A stretch of DNA of 64,000 nucleotides from positions 1,178,001 through 1,242,000 of the forward strand of contig CAWIZY010000016.1 in the NCBI GenBank assembly GCA_963840725.1. Direction: 5' to 3'. Under the pieces are notes generated by a model that saw only the letters and a list, made by a program, of their open reading frames with translations, was not told the DNA's origin and did no database searches. The position numbers were made by a program, and so were the translations under genes. The stretch comes from CAVWDU01 sp963840725 (GTDB lineage Bacteria > Pseudomonadota > Gammaproteobacteria > Pseudomonadales > Halieaceae). Below, piece by piece: positions 53,280 through 61,215 of the stretch; position 1 is the stretch's first letter, and every line of letters starts with the position of its first letter.

Positions 53280-53350
53280 TGAGTTATACTTGGAGTGTGC
53301 ACGATAAGCGTCCTACTATAGGGCTGGCAGACACTCAGGTCAACGACACA

Positions 53351-53364
53351 AAAACTATAGTTTT
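53351..53364. promoter_or_regulatory. Perfect 14-bp palindrome upstream of the ygfB-like gene
   Basis: AAAACTATAGTTTT, a perfect palindrome in the divergent control region between the TIGR02449 and UPF0149 genes, 40 bases before the latter start. Could be an operator or part of a promoter; no matching regulator known. Confidence 0.4.
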
Positions 53365-53404
53365 CAATAGCCTGCCATTGAATCCCATAGTGCGGGAGAA
53401 CAGA

Positions 53405-54004
53405 ATGCTCGATCCGTTGCCCGGTGAGGAAATCACTATCGACTTCGAGGAATACGCTGACAACCTGCTGGAGCAGGGTTTGGAGGTATGCCCTTCCCGT
53501 GTGCATGGCTGTCTCTGCGGTCTGTTGGCCGCGGGAGCTCCGGAGGAGCCGGAATGGGGTCTGTCCGGGATGATGCAGGCACTGGATCTGGCAATGCACG
53601 GCGAGACCGCGGCCCAGACCTTATTGCTTTACAGTTATAGCGCCATGTCCCTCAGGTCTGAAGATCTGGATTTTTATCCTTTACTGCCATCCGATGAAGT
53701 GAGTATTGAGCGTCGCGCAGCGGGCCTCGCTGCCTGGTGTGGCGGATTTTTGGCGGGCTTTGCCCAGGCCGCTGCTGCAGCGTCGCCCTCGACGCCCGCA
53801 GACAGTGCCGAGGTTCTGCAGGATTTTGCTGCGATTGCGGAGGCGGTAAGCGACGAAACAACGCCCGACGAAGAGCAGGAAGCGAGCTATACAGAGTTGG
53901 TAGAATATGTGCGATTCGCAGCACTTAATGTGTATCTGGACCAAGGGGTCGGGGGCGCCCGCCGCGGGGACGCCCAACAAGGGGACGATGACACGATTCA
54001 CTGA
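53405..54004 (+). CDS. UPF0149 family protein (YgfB-like)
   Basis: I chose the ATG at 53405, preceded by GGGAG; upstream in-frame codons to 53279 lack family character. The 199-residue product has the UPF0149 hallmarks SRVHGCLCGLLAAG near the N-terminus, FYPLLPSDE, and LAAWCGGFLAGFAQA, with LVEYVRFAALNVYLD near the end. The role is not settled; in Pseudomonas a YgfB homologue influences beta-lactam resistance. First gene of the ygfB-pepP-ubiH-ubiI operon. Confidence 0.92.
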   Translation: MLDPLPGEEITIDFEEYADNLLEQGLEVCPSRVHGCLCGLLAAGAPEEPEWGLSGMMQALDLAMHGETAAQTLLLYSYSAMSLRSEDLDFYPLLPSDEVSIERRAAGLAAWCGGFLAGFAQAAAAASPSTPADSAEVLQDFAAIAEAVSDETTPDEEQEASYTELVEYVRFAALNVYLDQGVGGARRGDAQQGDDDTIH

Positions 54005-54053
54005 GGGAGTCTGGCTGCAGCTGTTGTTGTGCACCCGGATGTTCGGTGACCGC

Positions 54054-54103
54054 GTGACTTGCGCTGGGCCCGTGATTTGCGCTGGGCCCGTGATTTGCGC
54101 TGG
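54054..54103. repeat. 18-bp tandem repeat overlapping the pepP ribosome site
   Basis: Two full units (GTGACTTGCGCTGGGCCC at 54054, GTGATTTGCGCTGGGCCC at 54072) and 14 bases of a third, which runs into the GGAGAGG ribosome site of pepP. Each holds a GGGCCC palindrome. Copy number would change the spacing between ygfB and pepP and, in one frame, add codons upstream of pepP. Confidence 0.88.
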
Positions 54104-54112
54104 AGAGGCGCC

Positions 54113-55498
54113 TTGAACGGCGAAGCGTTTAGCCAGGCATCTGTGAGGCCCGTTCCCGCAGTGGAGTTTGCCCGGCGCAGGCGACAATTCATGGGGCTGA
54201 TGGAGCCCGGCAGCATTGCCATCATACCTTCAGGCCAGGAGCAGGTGCGCAGTCGCGATACGGCCTTCCCGTTCTGTCAGGACAAGGACTTTTTTTATCT
54301 TTCCGGCTTCGACGAGCCTGCGTCACTGCTGGTTCTTGTCCCGGGGCGGGAGCAGGGAGAGTATGTGCTGTTTTGCCGTGAGCGTGACCCGGCAACTGAA
54401 CTCTGGCACGGCCGTCGCAGCGGACCTGAGGGAGCCTGTGCCCGGTTTGGCGCCGACGATGCATTCCCCATTGGTGATGCCGATGACATCCTGCCGGGGC
54501 TGATCGAAGGCCGCAAACGAGTCTATTACTCCATGGGTCGCAGTGCCGGATTCGATAGCCGGCTGATGAGTTGGGTGAATAACATTCGTGCCAGGGAGAA
54601 TCTGGGCGCCTCCCCGCCCGGAGAGTTTACCGACCTCGACCATATTCTGCATGAGCTGCGACTCAAAAAGAGTGCGGCGGAGCTGCGCTTGATGCGCCAG
54701 GCGGCAGCCATCACCGCCCGAGCTCATCTGCGCGCCATGGGTCGCTGTCGGCCAGGTCAATTCGAGTATCAACTGGAGGCTGAATTGAACCACGAATTCG
54801 CCCAGGCCGGAGCCCGCAGCCCGGCCTACCCTGCTATCGTCGGTAGCGGCACCAACGCCTGTGTTCTGCACTATCTGGACAATGCTGAAAAAATGCGCTC
54901 CGGCGACCTGGTGCTCGTCGATGCGGGCTGTGAATACGCGTATTATGCATCGGACGTTACTCGCACCTACCCGGTTAACGGGCGATTCCGTCCGGCGCAG
55001 CGGGCACTGTACGAGGTAGTGCTAAAAGCACAGCTGGCGGCGATCGATGCGGTAAAGCCCGGCAATCACTGGAATTTGCCACATGAGATCACGGTACAGG
55101 TGATTACTGAGGGTCTGGTGGCCCTGGGCCTGTTGAAGGGCAGGGTCGCAAGCCTGATCAAGCGCGAGGCATACCGGGATTTCTACATGCACCGGGCCGG
55201 CCATTGGCTCGGGCTCGATGTGCACGATGTGGGGGACTACCGGGTGGGTGGGGAGTGGCGGGTGCTTGAGCCCGGCATGGTGCTGACGATTGAACCGGGT
55301 ATTTATGTCGCGCCAGACAACCAGAAAGTCGCCCGGAAGTGGCGCGGTATTGGGATCAGAATTGAAGATGATGTCGCGGTCACGCGCCAGGGTTGTGAGG
55401 TTCTGAGCAGCGGGGTACCCAAAACGGTCGCGGCGATTGAGGCCATTATGGCGGGCAAACAGTCGCAGTCTGAGGTCCCTCCGGATAGCGCGAACTGA
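54113..55498 (+). CDS. pepP: Xaa-Pro aminopeptidase (aminopeptidase P)
   Basis: Removes N-terminal residues preceding proline. I chose a TTG at 54113, with GGAGAGG upstream, giving 461 residues; a longer frame through the repeat is unlikely. It has the AMP_N domain (SGFDEPASLLVLVPG) and the pita-bread metallopeptidase domain with two-metal ligands in VLVDAGCEYAYYASDVTRT (Asp, Asp), HRAGHWLGLDVHD (His), LTIEPGIYV (Glu) and GIGIRIEDDV (Glu). Second in the operon, 22 bases before ubiH. Confidence 0.95.
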   Translation: MNGEAFSQASVRPVPAVEFARRRRQFMGLMEPGSIAIIPSGQEQVRSRDTAFPFCQDKDFFYLSGFDEPASLLVLVPGREQGEYVLFCRERDPATELWHGRRSGPEGACARFGADDAFPIGDADDILPGLIEGRKRVYYSMGRSAGFDSRLMSWVNNIRARENLGASPPGEFTDLDHILHELRLKKSAAELRLMRQAAAITARAHLRAMGRCRPGQFEYQLEAELNHEFAQAGARSPAYPAIVGSGTNACVLHYLDNAEKMRSGDLVLVDAGCEYAYYASDVTRTYPVNGRFRPAQRALYEVVLKAQLAAIDAVKPGNHWNLPHEITVQVITEGLVALGLLKGRVASLIKREAYRDFYMHRAGHWLGLDVHDVGDYRVGGEWRVLEPGMVLTIEPGIYVAPDNQKVARKWRGIGIRIEDDVAVTRQGCEVLSSGVPKTVAAIEAIMAGKQSQSEVPPDSAN

Positions 55499-55519
55499 GC
55501 GTACAGGACACGTGTTTTC

Positions 55520-56752
55520 ATGAACGCAGAACGGGATATTGTAATTGCCGGCGGTGGTATGGTCGGCCTGAGTCTGGCGCTGTACCTGGGTAAACTCTTG
55601 CCAGCGGCCACCCGGATCACACTGATCGAAGGCTTCCCCCTGTCTGCGACGGCAGCCAATCGCCCTGACTATCACCCCTCTTTTGACGCGCGCTCTACTG
55701 CACTGAGTTACAGTTCCGGGCGCATATACAAGGCGGTAGGTATTTGGAGCGCCCTGGAACAGTGGCTATGCCCTATTGAGACCATCCATGTGTCAATGAA
55801 GAGCCGTTTTGGCAGCAGTCTGCTGACTGCTGCGGATTACGGCTGGCCGGCGTTGGGCCACGTGGTGGAAAACGCCTGGCTGGGACAGGTTCTGTTGCAG
55901 GCAGTCAGGGATCAGGCCAGAGTGGAATTGCTCAGCCCCGCACGCGTCACTGCGGCCCGCCCCGGCTCAGACGGGGTTTCCCTGCAGTTACAGGGCGAGA
56001 CTCTCTCTCATCTGCAGACCCGCTTGCTCGTGGTTGCCGATGGTGCGGATTCATCACTGCGCCGCGAGTTGGGGGTCGGCGTTTCCGAAAAGCCCTATCA
56101 GCAATGTGCGGTGATAGCTAATATCGGCTCGGCTCAGCCCCATCGCAACTGTGCTTTCGAGCGGTTTACTGACCAGGGACCGCTGGCACTGTTGCCTCTG
56201 CTTCCGGCGCCGGGCGGTGAGCACCGGTCTGCGCTGGTCTGGACACTCGCGCCGGAACAGGCTGAACATCTCAAGCACTGTTCGGCTGCCGAATTTCTCG
56301 GTGCTTTGGAGGCCCGATTCGGTTATCGCCTGGGTCGACTTTGCCAGGTGGGTGAGCGCCATAGCTATCCACTGGCGCTGGTGGAATCAGCTGAACAGGT
56401 TCGCCGCGGGGTAGTGATTATGGGCAATGCGGCACATGCATTGCATCCCGTTGCCGGTCAGGGTTTCAACCTGGCCTTGCGCGACGTTGCTGCGCTGGCC
56501 AGGGAGGTGGCGGTGGCGGTGGAACTGGGCGAAGACCCCGGAGAGCTGAATCATTTGCAGCGCTACCACCGGCGAGCCGAACCCGACCAGCAGCGAACCG
56601 TCCGCTTCAGTGACCGTGTCCCGGAGGTCTTCATGCACGATGGAGCGGTTTTTTCACTGGCCCGTGATCTGGCGCTTGCCGGTCTGGATGTTCTGCCACC
56701 ATTGAAGCGCGAGTTCGTGCATTATGCAGCGGGAGTGGGCGGCCATGGCTGA
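55520..56752 (+). CDS. ubiH: Ubiquinone biosynthesis hydroxylase UbiH
   Basis: FAD monooxygenase of ubiquinone synthesis, 410 residues. It has the dinucleotide site IVIAGGGMVGLSLALYLG, the DARSTALSYSSGRIY motif of the UbiH/COQ6 family, DG (VVADGADSSLRRELGV) and the second FAD motif GNAAHALHPVAGQGFNLALRDVA. Its position after pepP and before a second hydroxylase of the same family mirrors E. coli pepP-ubiH-ubiI. It overlaps the next gene by eight bases. Confidence 0.93.
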   Translation: MNAERDIVIAGGGMVGLSLALYLGKLLPAATRITLIEGFPLSATAANRPDYHPSFDARSTALSYSSGRIYKAVGIWSALEQWLCPIETIHVSMKSRFGSSLLTAADYGWPALGHVVENAWLGQVLLQAVRDQARVELLSPARVTAARPGSDGVSLQLQGETLSHLQTRLLVVADGADSSLRRELGVGVSEKPYQQCAVIANIGSAQPHRNCAFERFTDQGPLALLPLLPAPGGEHRSALVWTLAPEQAEHLKHCSAAEFLGALEARFGYRLGRLCQVGERHSYPLALVESAEQVRRGVVIMGNAAHALHPVAGQGFNLALRDVAALAREVAVAVELGEDPGELNHLQRYHRRAEPDQQRTVRFSDRVPEVFMHDGAVFSLARDLALAGLDVLPPLKREFVHYAAGVGGHG

Positions 56753-57986
56753 TCCGCGCAGCTTTGACCTGGTGATTGTCGGCGCCGGCATCGCCGGCGC
56801 GGCGCTCGCCGCTTCCTTGCGGGGGCATGGCTTGAGCATTGCGCTGGTGGAGGGTCGGCCGCTTGATGCCTGCCCGCTATCTTCGCCGGCCCCCGAGGCA
56901 TCCTACGATCCTCGGGTGAGCGCTCTCACCGCACGCTCTCGAACACAATTACAACAGCTGGGGGCCTGGCAGGATATCGTTGACTATCGCTGCTGCCCCT
57001 ATCGGCATATGACGGTCTGGGATGCCGATGGCACCGGTTTGATCGAGTTCGATAGTAGCGAGGTCAGTGCTGATGCGCTCGGCTATATTGCGGAGAATCT
57101 GGCTATAAACGCCGCGCTACTGCGCCAGGTGCGAGGGTCGCAAGACATCACCCTGATCAATCCGGCGTCACTGGAAAGCTGTATGAGACTCAGCACGGGT
57201 GAACTCCGGATGCAATTGGCCGATGGCGATGTCATCGATACCGGGCTACTGGTGGCGGCCGATGGTGCCCAGTCCAGGGTTCGTTCTCTGTTGCAGTTTG
57301 CCACCCGCGAATGGGATTACGGCCAGACTGCGATCGTCACCACGGCGCGGCTGGAGCGGCCCCACGAAGAGACCGCCTGGCAACGCTTTTTGCCCAGTGG
57401 CCCCCTGGCATTCCTGCCACTACCCGGGGGGCCGCCCGGAGGCGGGCCCCCCGGCGGTAGCTATTGCTCGATCGTGTGGTCACTGCAGGATGAGCGAGTG
57501 CAGGACCTGCTTGATCTGGAGGACTCAGCCTTTTGTTCAGCGCTGGGGGAGGCCTTTGAGTGGCGACTGGGGTCGGTACTCGACTGCAGCCCGCGTTTCG
57601 CCTTCCCGTTACGCCAGCGCCATGCCGTTGACTATGTCCAGCCTGGTGTCGCGCTGATCGGCGATGCTGCTCACACTATCCACCCGTTGGCAGGTCAGGG
57701 AATTAATCTGGGATTGCAAGATGTGGCGGTGCTGGCCGAGGAGCTCATCAATGCTATTGCTCGCGGCGCGGATCCCGGCTCGCTAGCAGTCCTGCGGCGC
57801 TATCAGCGGCGGCGTAAGGGAGAGAACCTGCTCATGATGACGGCGATGGAAGGGTTCAAACGCTTGTTTGAGCAAAATGCCCTGCCCGTTCGCTGGTTGC
57901 GCAACAGCGGTATGCGCCACCTGGATGCTGTGGGGTTAGTGAAGCGGGGTGTGATGCGCCGGGCGATGGGACTGGAGCGTCGCTGA
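56745..57986 (+). CDS. ubiI: UbiH/UbiI/VisC-family ubiquinone hydroxylase, probably UbiI
   Basis: FAD monooxygenase, probably for C5 hydroxylation of the ubiquinone ring. I chose the ATG at 56745 (MADPRSFDLVIVGAGIAGAA), giving 413 residues. It has DPRVSALTARSRTQL, VAADGAQSRVRSLL and GDAAHTIHPLAGQGINLGLQDV. An unusual PGGPPGGGPPGG stretch (57423-57458) lengthens a loop before SIVWSL, where relatives have only a short turn. Assigned as UbiI by position after ubiH; the exact member of the family is less certain. Confidence 0.85.
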   Translation: MADPRSFDLVIVGAGIAGAALAASLRGHGLSIALVEGRPLDACPLSSPAPEASYDPRVSALTARSRTQLQQLGAWQDIVDYRCCPYRHMTVWDADGTGLIEFDSSEVSADALGYIAENLAINAALLRQVRGSQDITLINPASLESCMRLSTGELRMQLADGDVIDTGLLVAADGAQSRVRSLLQFATREWDYGQTAIVTTARLERPHEETAWQRFLPSGPLAFLPLPGGPPGGGPPGGSYCSIVWSLQDERVQDLLDLEDSAFCSALGEAFEWRLGSVLDCSPRFAFPLRQRHAVDYVQPGVALIGDAAHTIHPLAGQGINLGLQDVAVLAEELINAIARGADPGSLAVLRRYQRRRKGENLLMMTAMEGFKRLFEQNALPVRWLRNSGMRHLDAVGLVKRGVMRRAMGLERR

Positions 57987-57989
57987 TTA

Positions 57990-58017
57990 TTGTTTTTCAC
58001 GGTGCGAGAGTTAGAAT
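57990..58017 (+). promoter_or_regulatory. Promoter of gcvH
   Basis: TTGTTT (57990-57995), 16 bp, TAGAAT (58012-58017), immediately after the ubiI stop, giving a leader of about 64 bases before gcvH. No glycine riboswitch fits in this leader. Confidence 0.6.
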
Positions 58018-58087
58018 GAGGCACCCCGGCCGGAGTGCGGTCATCCCCTGATCGTGCGGCGAGCTAAATAGCTCTTGAGGAGAAACT

Positions 58088-58480
58088 ATGAGCGATGTTC
58101 CCAGCGAATTGAAGTATGCCAGCAGCCATGAATGGGCGCGCCTTGAAGAGGACGGTACCGTGACCATCGGCATTAGCGATCACGCCCAGGAAGCGTTGGG
58201 TGATGTCGTTTTTGTCGAACTCCCCGAGCTTGGCCACAGCCTTGCAGCTGGCGATGACGCCGGGGTTGTGGAGTCGGTCAAGGCGGCGTCAGATATTTAT
58301 GCCCCGGTGGGCGGCGAGGTCGTTGCCGTCAATGAACGACTCGATGAGGAACCTGAAATCGTCAATGGAGACCCCTTTAACGACGGGTGGTTTTTTAAAG
58401 TGCAGCCCACTGACATCGCTGAGCTGGATCAGCTGCTCAACGCCGAGGATTACCGGAAGGTCTGTGCCGAGGCCAGCTAG
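58088..58480 (+). CDS. gcvH: Glycine cleavage system H protein
   Basis: Lipoyl carrier of the glycine cleavage system. The 130-residue product has the start PSELKYASSHEWARLEEDG, the lipoylation site VVESVKAASDIYAPV with Lys65, and the C-terminal DGWFFKVQPTD. A strong AGGAG lies seven bases upstream of the ATG. It stands alone: gcvT and gcvP are not next to it here, unlike in many relatives. Confidence 0.96.
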   Translation: MSDVPSELKYASSHEWARLEEDGTVTIGISDHAQEALGDVVFVELPELGHSLAAGDDAGVVESVKAASDIYAPVGGEVVAVNERLDEEPEIVNGDPFNDGWFFKVQPTDIAELDQLLNAEDYRKVCAEAS

Positions 58481-58542
58481 GGCACCGCTGAATAATGGCA
58501 ATCGCGCTCAGCGGAGCTCTGAAGCGTCCAGAGGTGCCCTAG
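58477..58542. repeat. Inverted repeat after gcvH, possible MITE remnant or hairpin
   Basis: CTAGGGCACC (58477-58486) and GGTGCCCTAG (58533-58542) form a perfect 10-bp inverted repeat around 46 bases. Inside, CCGCTGA (58485-58491) and TCAGCGG (58508-58514) can pair as an alternative. The outer CTAG could be a target-site copy, and the gcvH stop codon lies within it. Either a structured mRNA end or the remains of a small transposable element. The rest of the gap to 58652 shows nothing recognised. Confidence 0.6.
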
Positions 58543-58652
58543 ACAAGCTTCCGGCCAGGCGCGCAGTGGTCCAGTGCCAGGCGCAGTGCATCCTAAACGA
58601 CCGATCCCGATACCTCCGATGTGCACCATCGCTGGTGTGAGAGAGCATCAGA

Positions 58653-59918
58653 GTGAGCACAACAGTGGATAAAAGTGTGGCGGGCAAAGGGGACGGTACC
58701 GGCGGCAGGGTCGTTGCTACCGGGGCCTTTACCGACCTCTATCTGCGACGGGGAGCCGAGCGTCGTCTGCGCGCCGGGCACCTCTGGGTCTATTCCAATG
58801 AGATTGATGGCGGGCGCAATCCGTTGGCAGCCTACAAGGTGGGAGATGTTGTCCGCGTCCGCAGCTGCGAAGGCGTGCTTTTGGGTTCTGCCTACATGGA
58901 GCCACATGCCCTAATCTGTGCTCGCGTCTATGCTCCGCGGGTCGAACGGGTTGCCGATGAAGCGTTTTTTGCCGAGGCTATTGCTCGGGCCCTGGCGGCG
59001 CGAGAGGCTTCTTTTGATTCCCCCTATTACCGATTGGTTTACGGCGACAGTGATGGTCTGCCGGGTCTGGTGGTCGACCGCTTCGGCGATTATCTGGTCG
59101 TGCAGCTCAACAATGCCGCAATAGAGCAATGGCAGGCACCGATTGTCGCGGCCCTGGTGTCGGTGCTTTGTCCTCTGGGGGTGCTTATTCGCGCCGATAG
59201 CCGGGCGCGCCGTGAGCAGGGTTTGACCGAGCGTGTAGAAGTAGCCTTCGGGGATGTCCCGGAGGCGGTGGAGCTGCAAGAAAACGGCGTGCGCTTTATC
59301 GCTCCGGTCTATTCCGGACAGAAGACTGGTTGGTTTTACGATCACCGCATGTCCAGGGCCCGGCTGGTGTCCTACGCCCCCGGTGCCCGCGTGCTGGATG
59401 TGTACTCCTACATCGGTGGGTGGGGCATCCAGGCCGGGGCGTTCGGGGCCCGGGAAGTTGTGTGTCTGGACAGCTCACAGCGGGCCCTGGATGGCGTGAT
59501 GAGAAATGCCCGGCTTAATGATCTGGAAGCTAGCGTCTCTATTCGTCAAGGCCCGGCCGTTGAAAGCATGGCGGCACTGGCCGATGCCGGTGAGCGCTTC
59601 GATCTGATTATTCTCGACCCGCCGGCCTTCATCCAGCGGCGCAAGGACCTGAAGAAAGGCATGGCGGCCTACCGTCGCATCAATGAGCTGGCGCTGCGCG
59701 TGCTGCAGCCCGGCGGCGTATTGGTGGCCGCATCCTGTTCCATGCAACTGGCGCGCGCTGACCTGATCCAGGCTATGCAGGGTGCCGCGCTGCGCGCATC
59801 CTGTGAATTACGGATCATTGAACAGGGCGCTCAAGGGCCGGATCACCCTGTCCATCCGGCGATACCGGAAACCGAGTACCTGAAAACCGTCTTTGCCCGA
59901 CGCGGACAGTCCTTCTAA
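58653..59918 (+). CDS. Class I rRNA methyltransferase, RlmI-like
   Basis: A 421-residue protein with an N-terminal PUA domain (YLRRGAERRLRAGHLWVYSNEID), a linker with YGDSDGLPGLVVDRFGDYLV, and a SAM methyltransferase domain (KTGWFYDHR, RVLDVYSYIGGWGIQA, LIILDPPAFIQRRKDLKKG, CSMQL). This is the layout of RlmI, which makes m5C1962 in 23S rRNA. Start is a GTG. There are about 25 extra N-terminal residues before the PUA domain, so a later start is possible. Confidence 0.88.
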   Translation: MSTTVDKSVAGKGDGTGGRVVATGAFTDLYLRRGAERRLRAGHLWVYSNEIDGGRNPLAAYKVGDVVRVRSCEGVLLGSAYMEPHALICARVYAPRVERVADEAFFAEAIARALAAREASFDSPYYRLVYGDSDGLPGLVVDRFGDYLVVQLNNAAIEQWQAPIVAALVSVLCPLGVLIRADSRARREQGLTERVEVAFGDVPEAVELQENGVRFIAPVYSGQKTGWFYDHRMSRARLVSYAPGARVLDVYSYIGGWGIQAGAFGAREVVCLDSSQRALDGVMRNARLNDLEASVSIRQGPAVESMAALADAGERFDLIILDPPAFIQRRKDLKKGMAAYRRINELALRVLQPGGVLVAASCSMQLARADLIQAMQGAALRASCELRIIEQGAQGPDHPVHPAIPETEYLKTVFARRGQSF

Positions 59919-59931
59919 CAGTCCTCTCGCG

Positions 59932-60588
59932 TCAGCTTCTCAGCGAGATGATGGGCCAGCCCTCGCGCTGGGCACGGGCCAGAAGCGTGGGATCCGGGTC
60001 GACCGCAACGGGGTTGTCCACCTTCTCGAGCAGCGGCAGATCGTTGTGTGAATCGCTGTAAAACCAGGCGCCGGCAAAAGGGACGTCGCGTTCCTCCAGC
60101 CATGCTTCGAGGCGACTGACCTTGCCGGGTCCAAAGGACGGAATGCCCTGGGGCTCGCCGGTATAGCGGCCGTCTACGACCTCGCCTTCGCAAGCGACCA
60201 GGTCCCGAATCCCCAGTGCTCTGACGATGGGTTCGGTCACAAACCGGTTGGTCGCGGTTATCACCAGTAATTCATCACCGGCCTGGCGATGGCGTTCTAT
60301 CAGTGCCGCGGCGGCAGGCAACATGATCGGGGCGATCTTGCTGGTCATGAAATCCTGATGCCAGGCTTTCAGCGTGGCTGCCGGGTGGCCCGCCAGGGAT
60401 GACAGCGCGAAGCGCAGGTAGGCATCGATGTTCAGAGTGCCATTTTGATAGGCCGCGTAAAACTGGTCGTTGCGCGGGGCAAACTCGTCCCTGTCAACGA
60501 TGCCCCGCTCGCAGAGAAACTGGCCCCAGAGGTTGTCGCTGTCGCCAGCAATGAGCGTGTTGTCCAGGTCAAAAATAACCAGTGCCAT
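59932..60588 (-). CDS. HAD-IB family phosphatase (SerB-like)
   Basis: I chose the ATG at 60588 (MALVIFDLDNTLIAGDSD) with GGGGAG upstream, giving 218 residues. It has the HAD nucleophile DLDNT, a helical cap, the second motif VITATNRFVTEPI (Thr) and the acidic motif GAWFYSDSHNDLPLLEKV. Members of this subgroup are often annotated as histidinol-phosphatase-like or phosphoserine-phosphatase-like; the substrate is not certain. It is divergent from rppH, a conserved arrangement in pseudomonads. Confidence 0.88.
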   Translation of the reverse strand: MALVIFDLDNTLIAGDSDNLWGQFLCERGIVDRDEFAPRNDQFYAAYQNGTLNIDAYLRFALSSLAGHPAATLKAWHQDFMTSKIAPIMLPAAAALIERHRQAGDELLVITATNRFVTEPIVRALGIRDLVACEGEVVDGRYTGEPQGIPSFGPGKVSRLEAWLEERDVPFAGAWFYSDSHNDLPLLEKVDNPVAVDPDPTLLARAQREGWPIISLRS

Positions 60589-60708
60589 CGCGATCTCCCC
60601 GATTGAGGCGGGAGAGCTTAGCTTGTGATGGACCGGGAGTAAATTTCTCTGGAGCTGCAAAGTATGGAACAATGCCCTGTGATTCTTATCGAGGCGGCTG
60701 GACCAGAG

Positions 60709-61209
60709 GTGATAGACGCAGACGGATTTCGTGCCAATGTCGGCATCATCGTAGCCAATGATCGTGGCCAGTTGCTCTGGGCGCGCCGGCTTGGCGGGCG
60801 TGATGCATGGCAGTTCCCGCAAGGGGGAATCAACCGGGACGAATCGCCCGAAGAGGCGCTTTTTCGTGAGCTGGAGGAAGAAATTGGCCTGTCGAAGGAT
60901 GCTGTTCAGCTACTGGCCTCCACCCGGGGATGGCTGCACTACCGGTTGCCCAGGCGCTACATTCGCAAGGGACAGAAGCCGCTCTGCATCGGTCAGAAGC
61001 AAAAATGGTTCCTGCTGCGGATGCTGGCCGATGATAGTAGCGTGCGATTCGACCTGAACGACAAGCCGGAGTTTGACCACTGGCAGTGGGTAAGCTACTG
61101 GTATCCGCTCAATCAGGTGATTGCCTTCAAGCGCGAGGTGTATCGCCGCGCTCTCAAAGAGTTGTCCATGCCACTCTCCCGCCACACCGAACAGTTTCTC
61201 GAGGACTGA
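60709..61209 (+). CDS. rppH: RNA pyrophosphohydrolase RppH
   Basis: Nudix enzyme that removes pyrophosphate from 5' ends of mRNA and so triggers RNase E decay. I chose the GTG at 60709 (reading MIDADGFRANVGIIVAN, the family start) over an ATG at 60664; 166 residues. The Nudix box GGINRDESPEEALFRELEEE is intact, as are WLHYRLPRRYIRKGQKP and CIGQKQKWFLLRM. ptsP starts six bases after its stop, the usual rppH-ptsP pair. Confidence 0.95.
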   Translation: MIDADGFRANVGIIVANDRGQLLWARRLGGRDAWQFPQGGINRDESPEEALFRELEEEIGLSKDAVQLLASTRGWLHYRLPRRYIRKGQKPLCIGQKQKWFLLRMLADDSSVRFDLNDKPEFDHWQWVSYWYPLNQVIAFKREVYRRALKELSMPLSRHTEQFLED

Positions 61210-61215
61210 ACCGGT

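Noticed and set aside
53279..53404. N-terminal extension of the ygfB-like protein
   Set aside because: The 42 extra residues lack family similarity and cover the divergent promoter region; the ATG at 53405 has its own ribosome site.
57987..58087. Possible glycine riboswitch before gcvH
   Set aside because: The leader after the predicted promoter is about 64 bases, too short for the aptamer, and its conserved core is absent.
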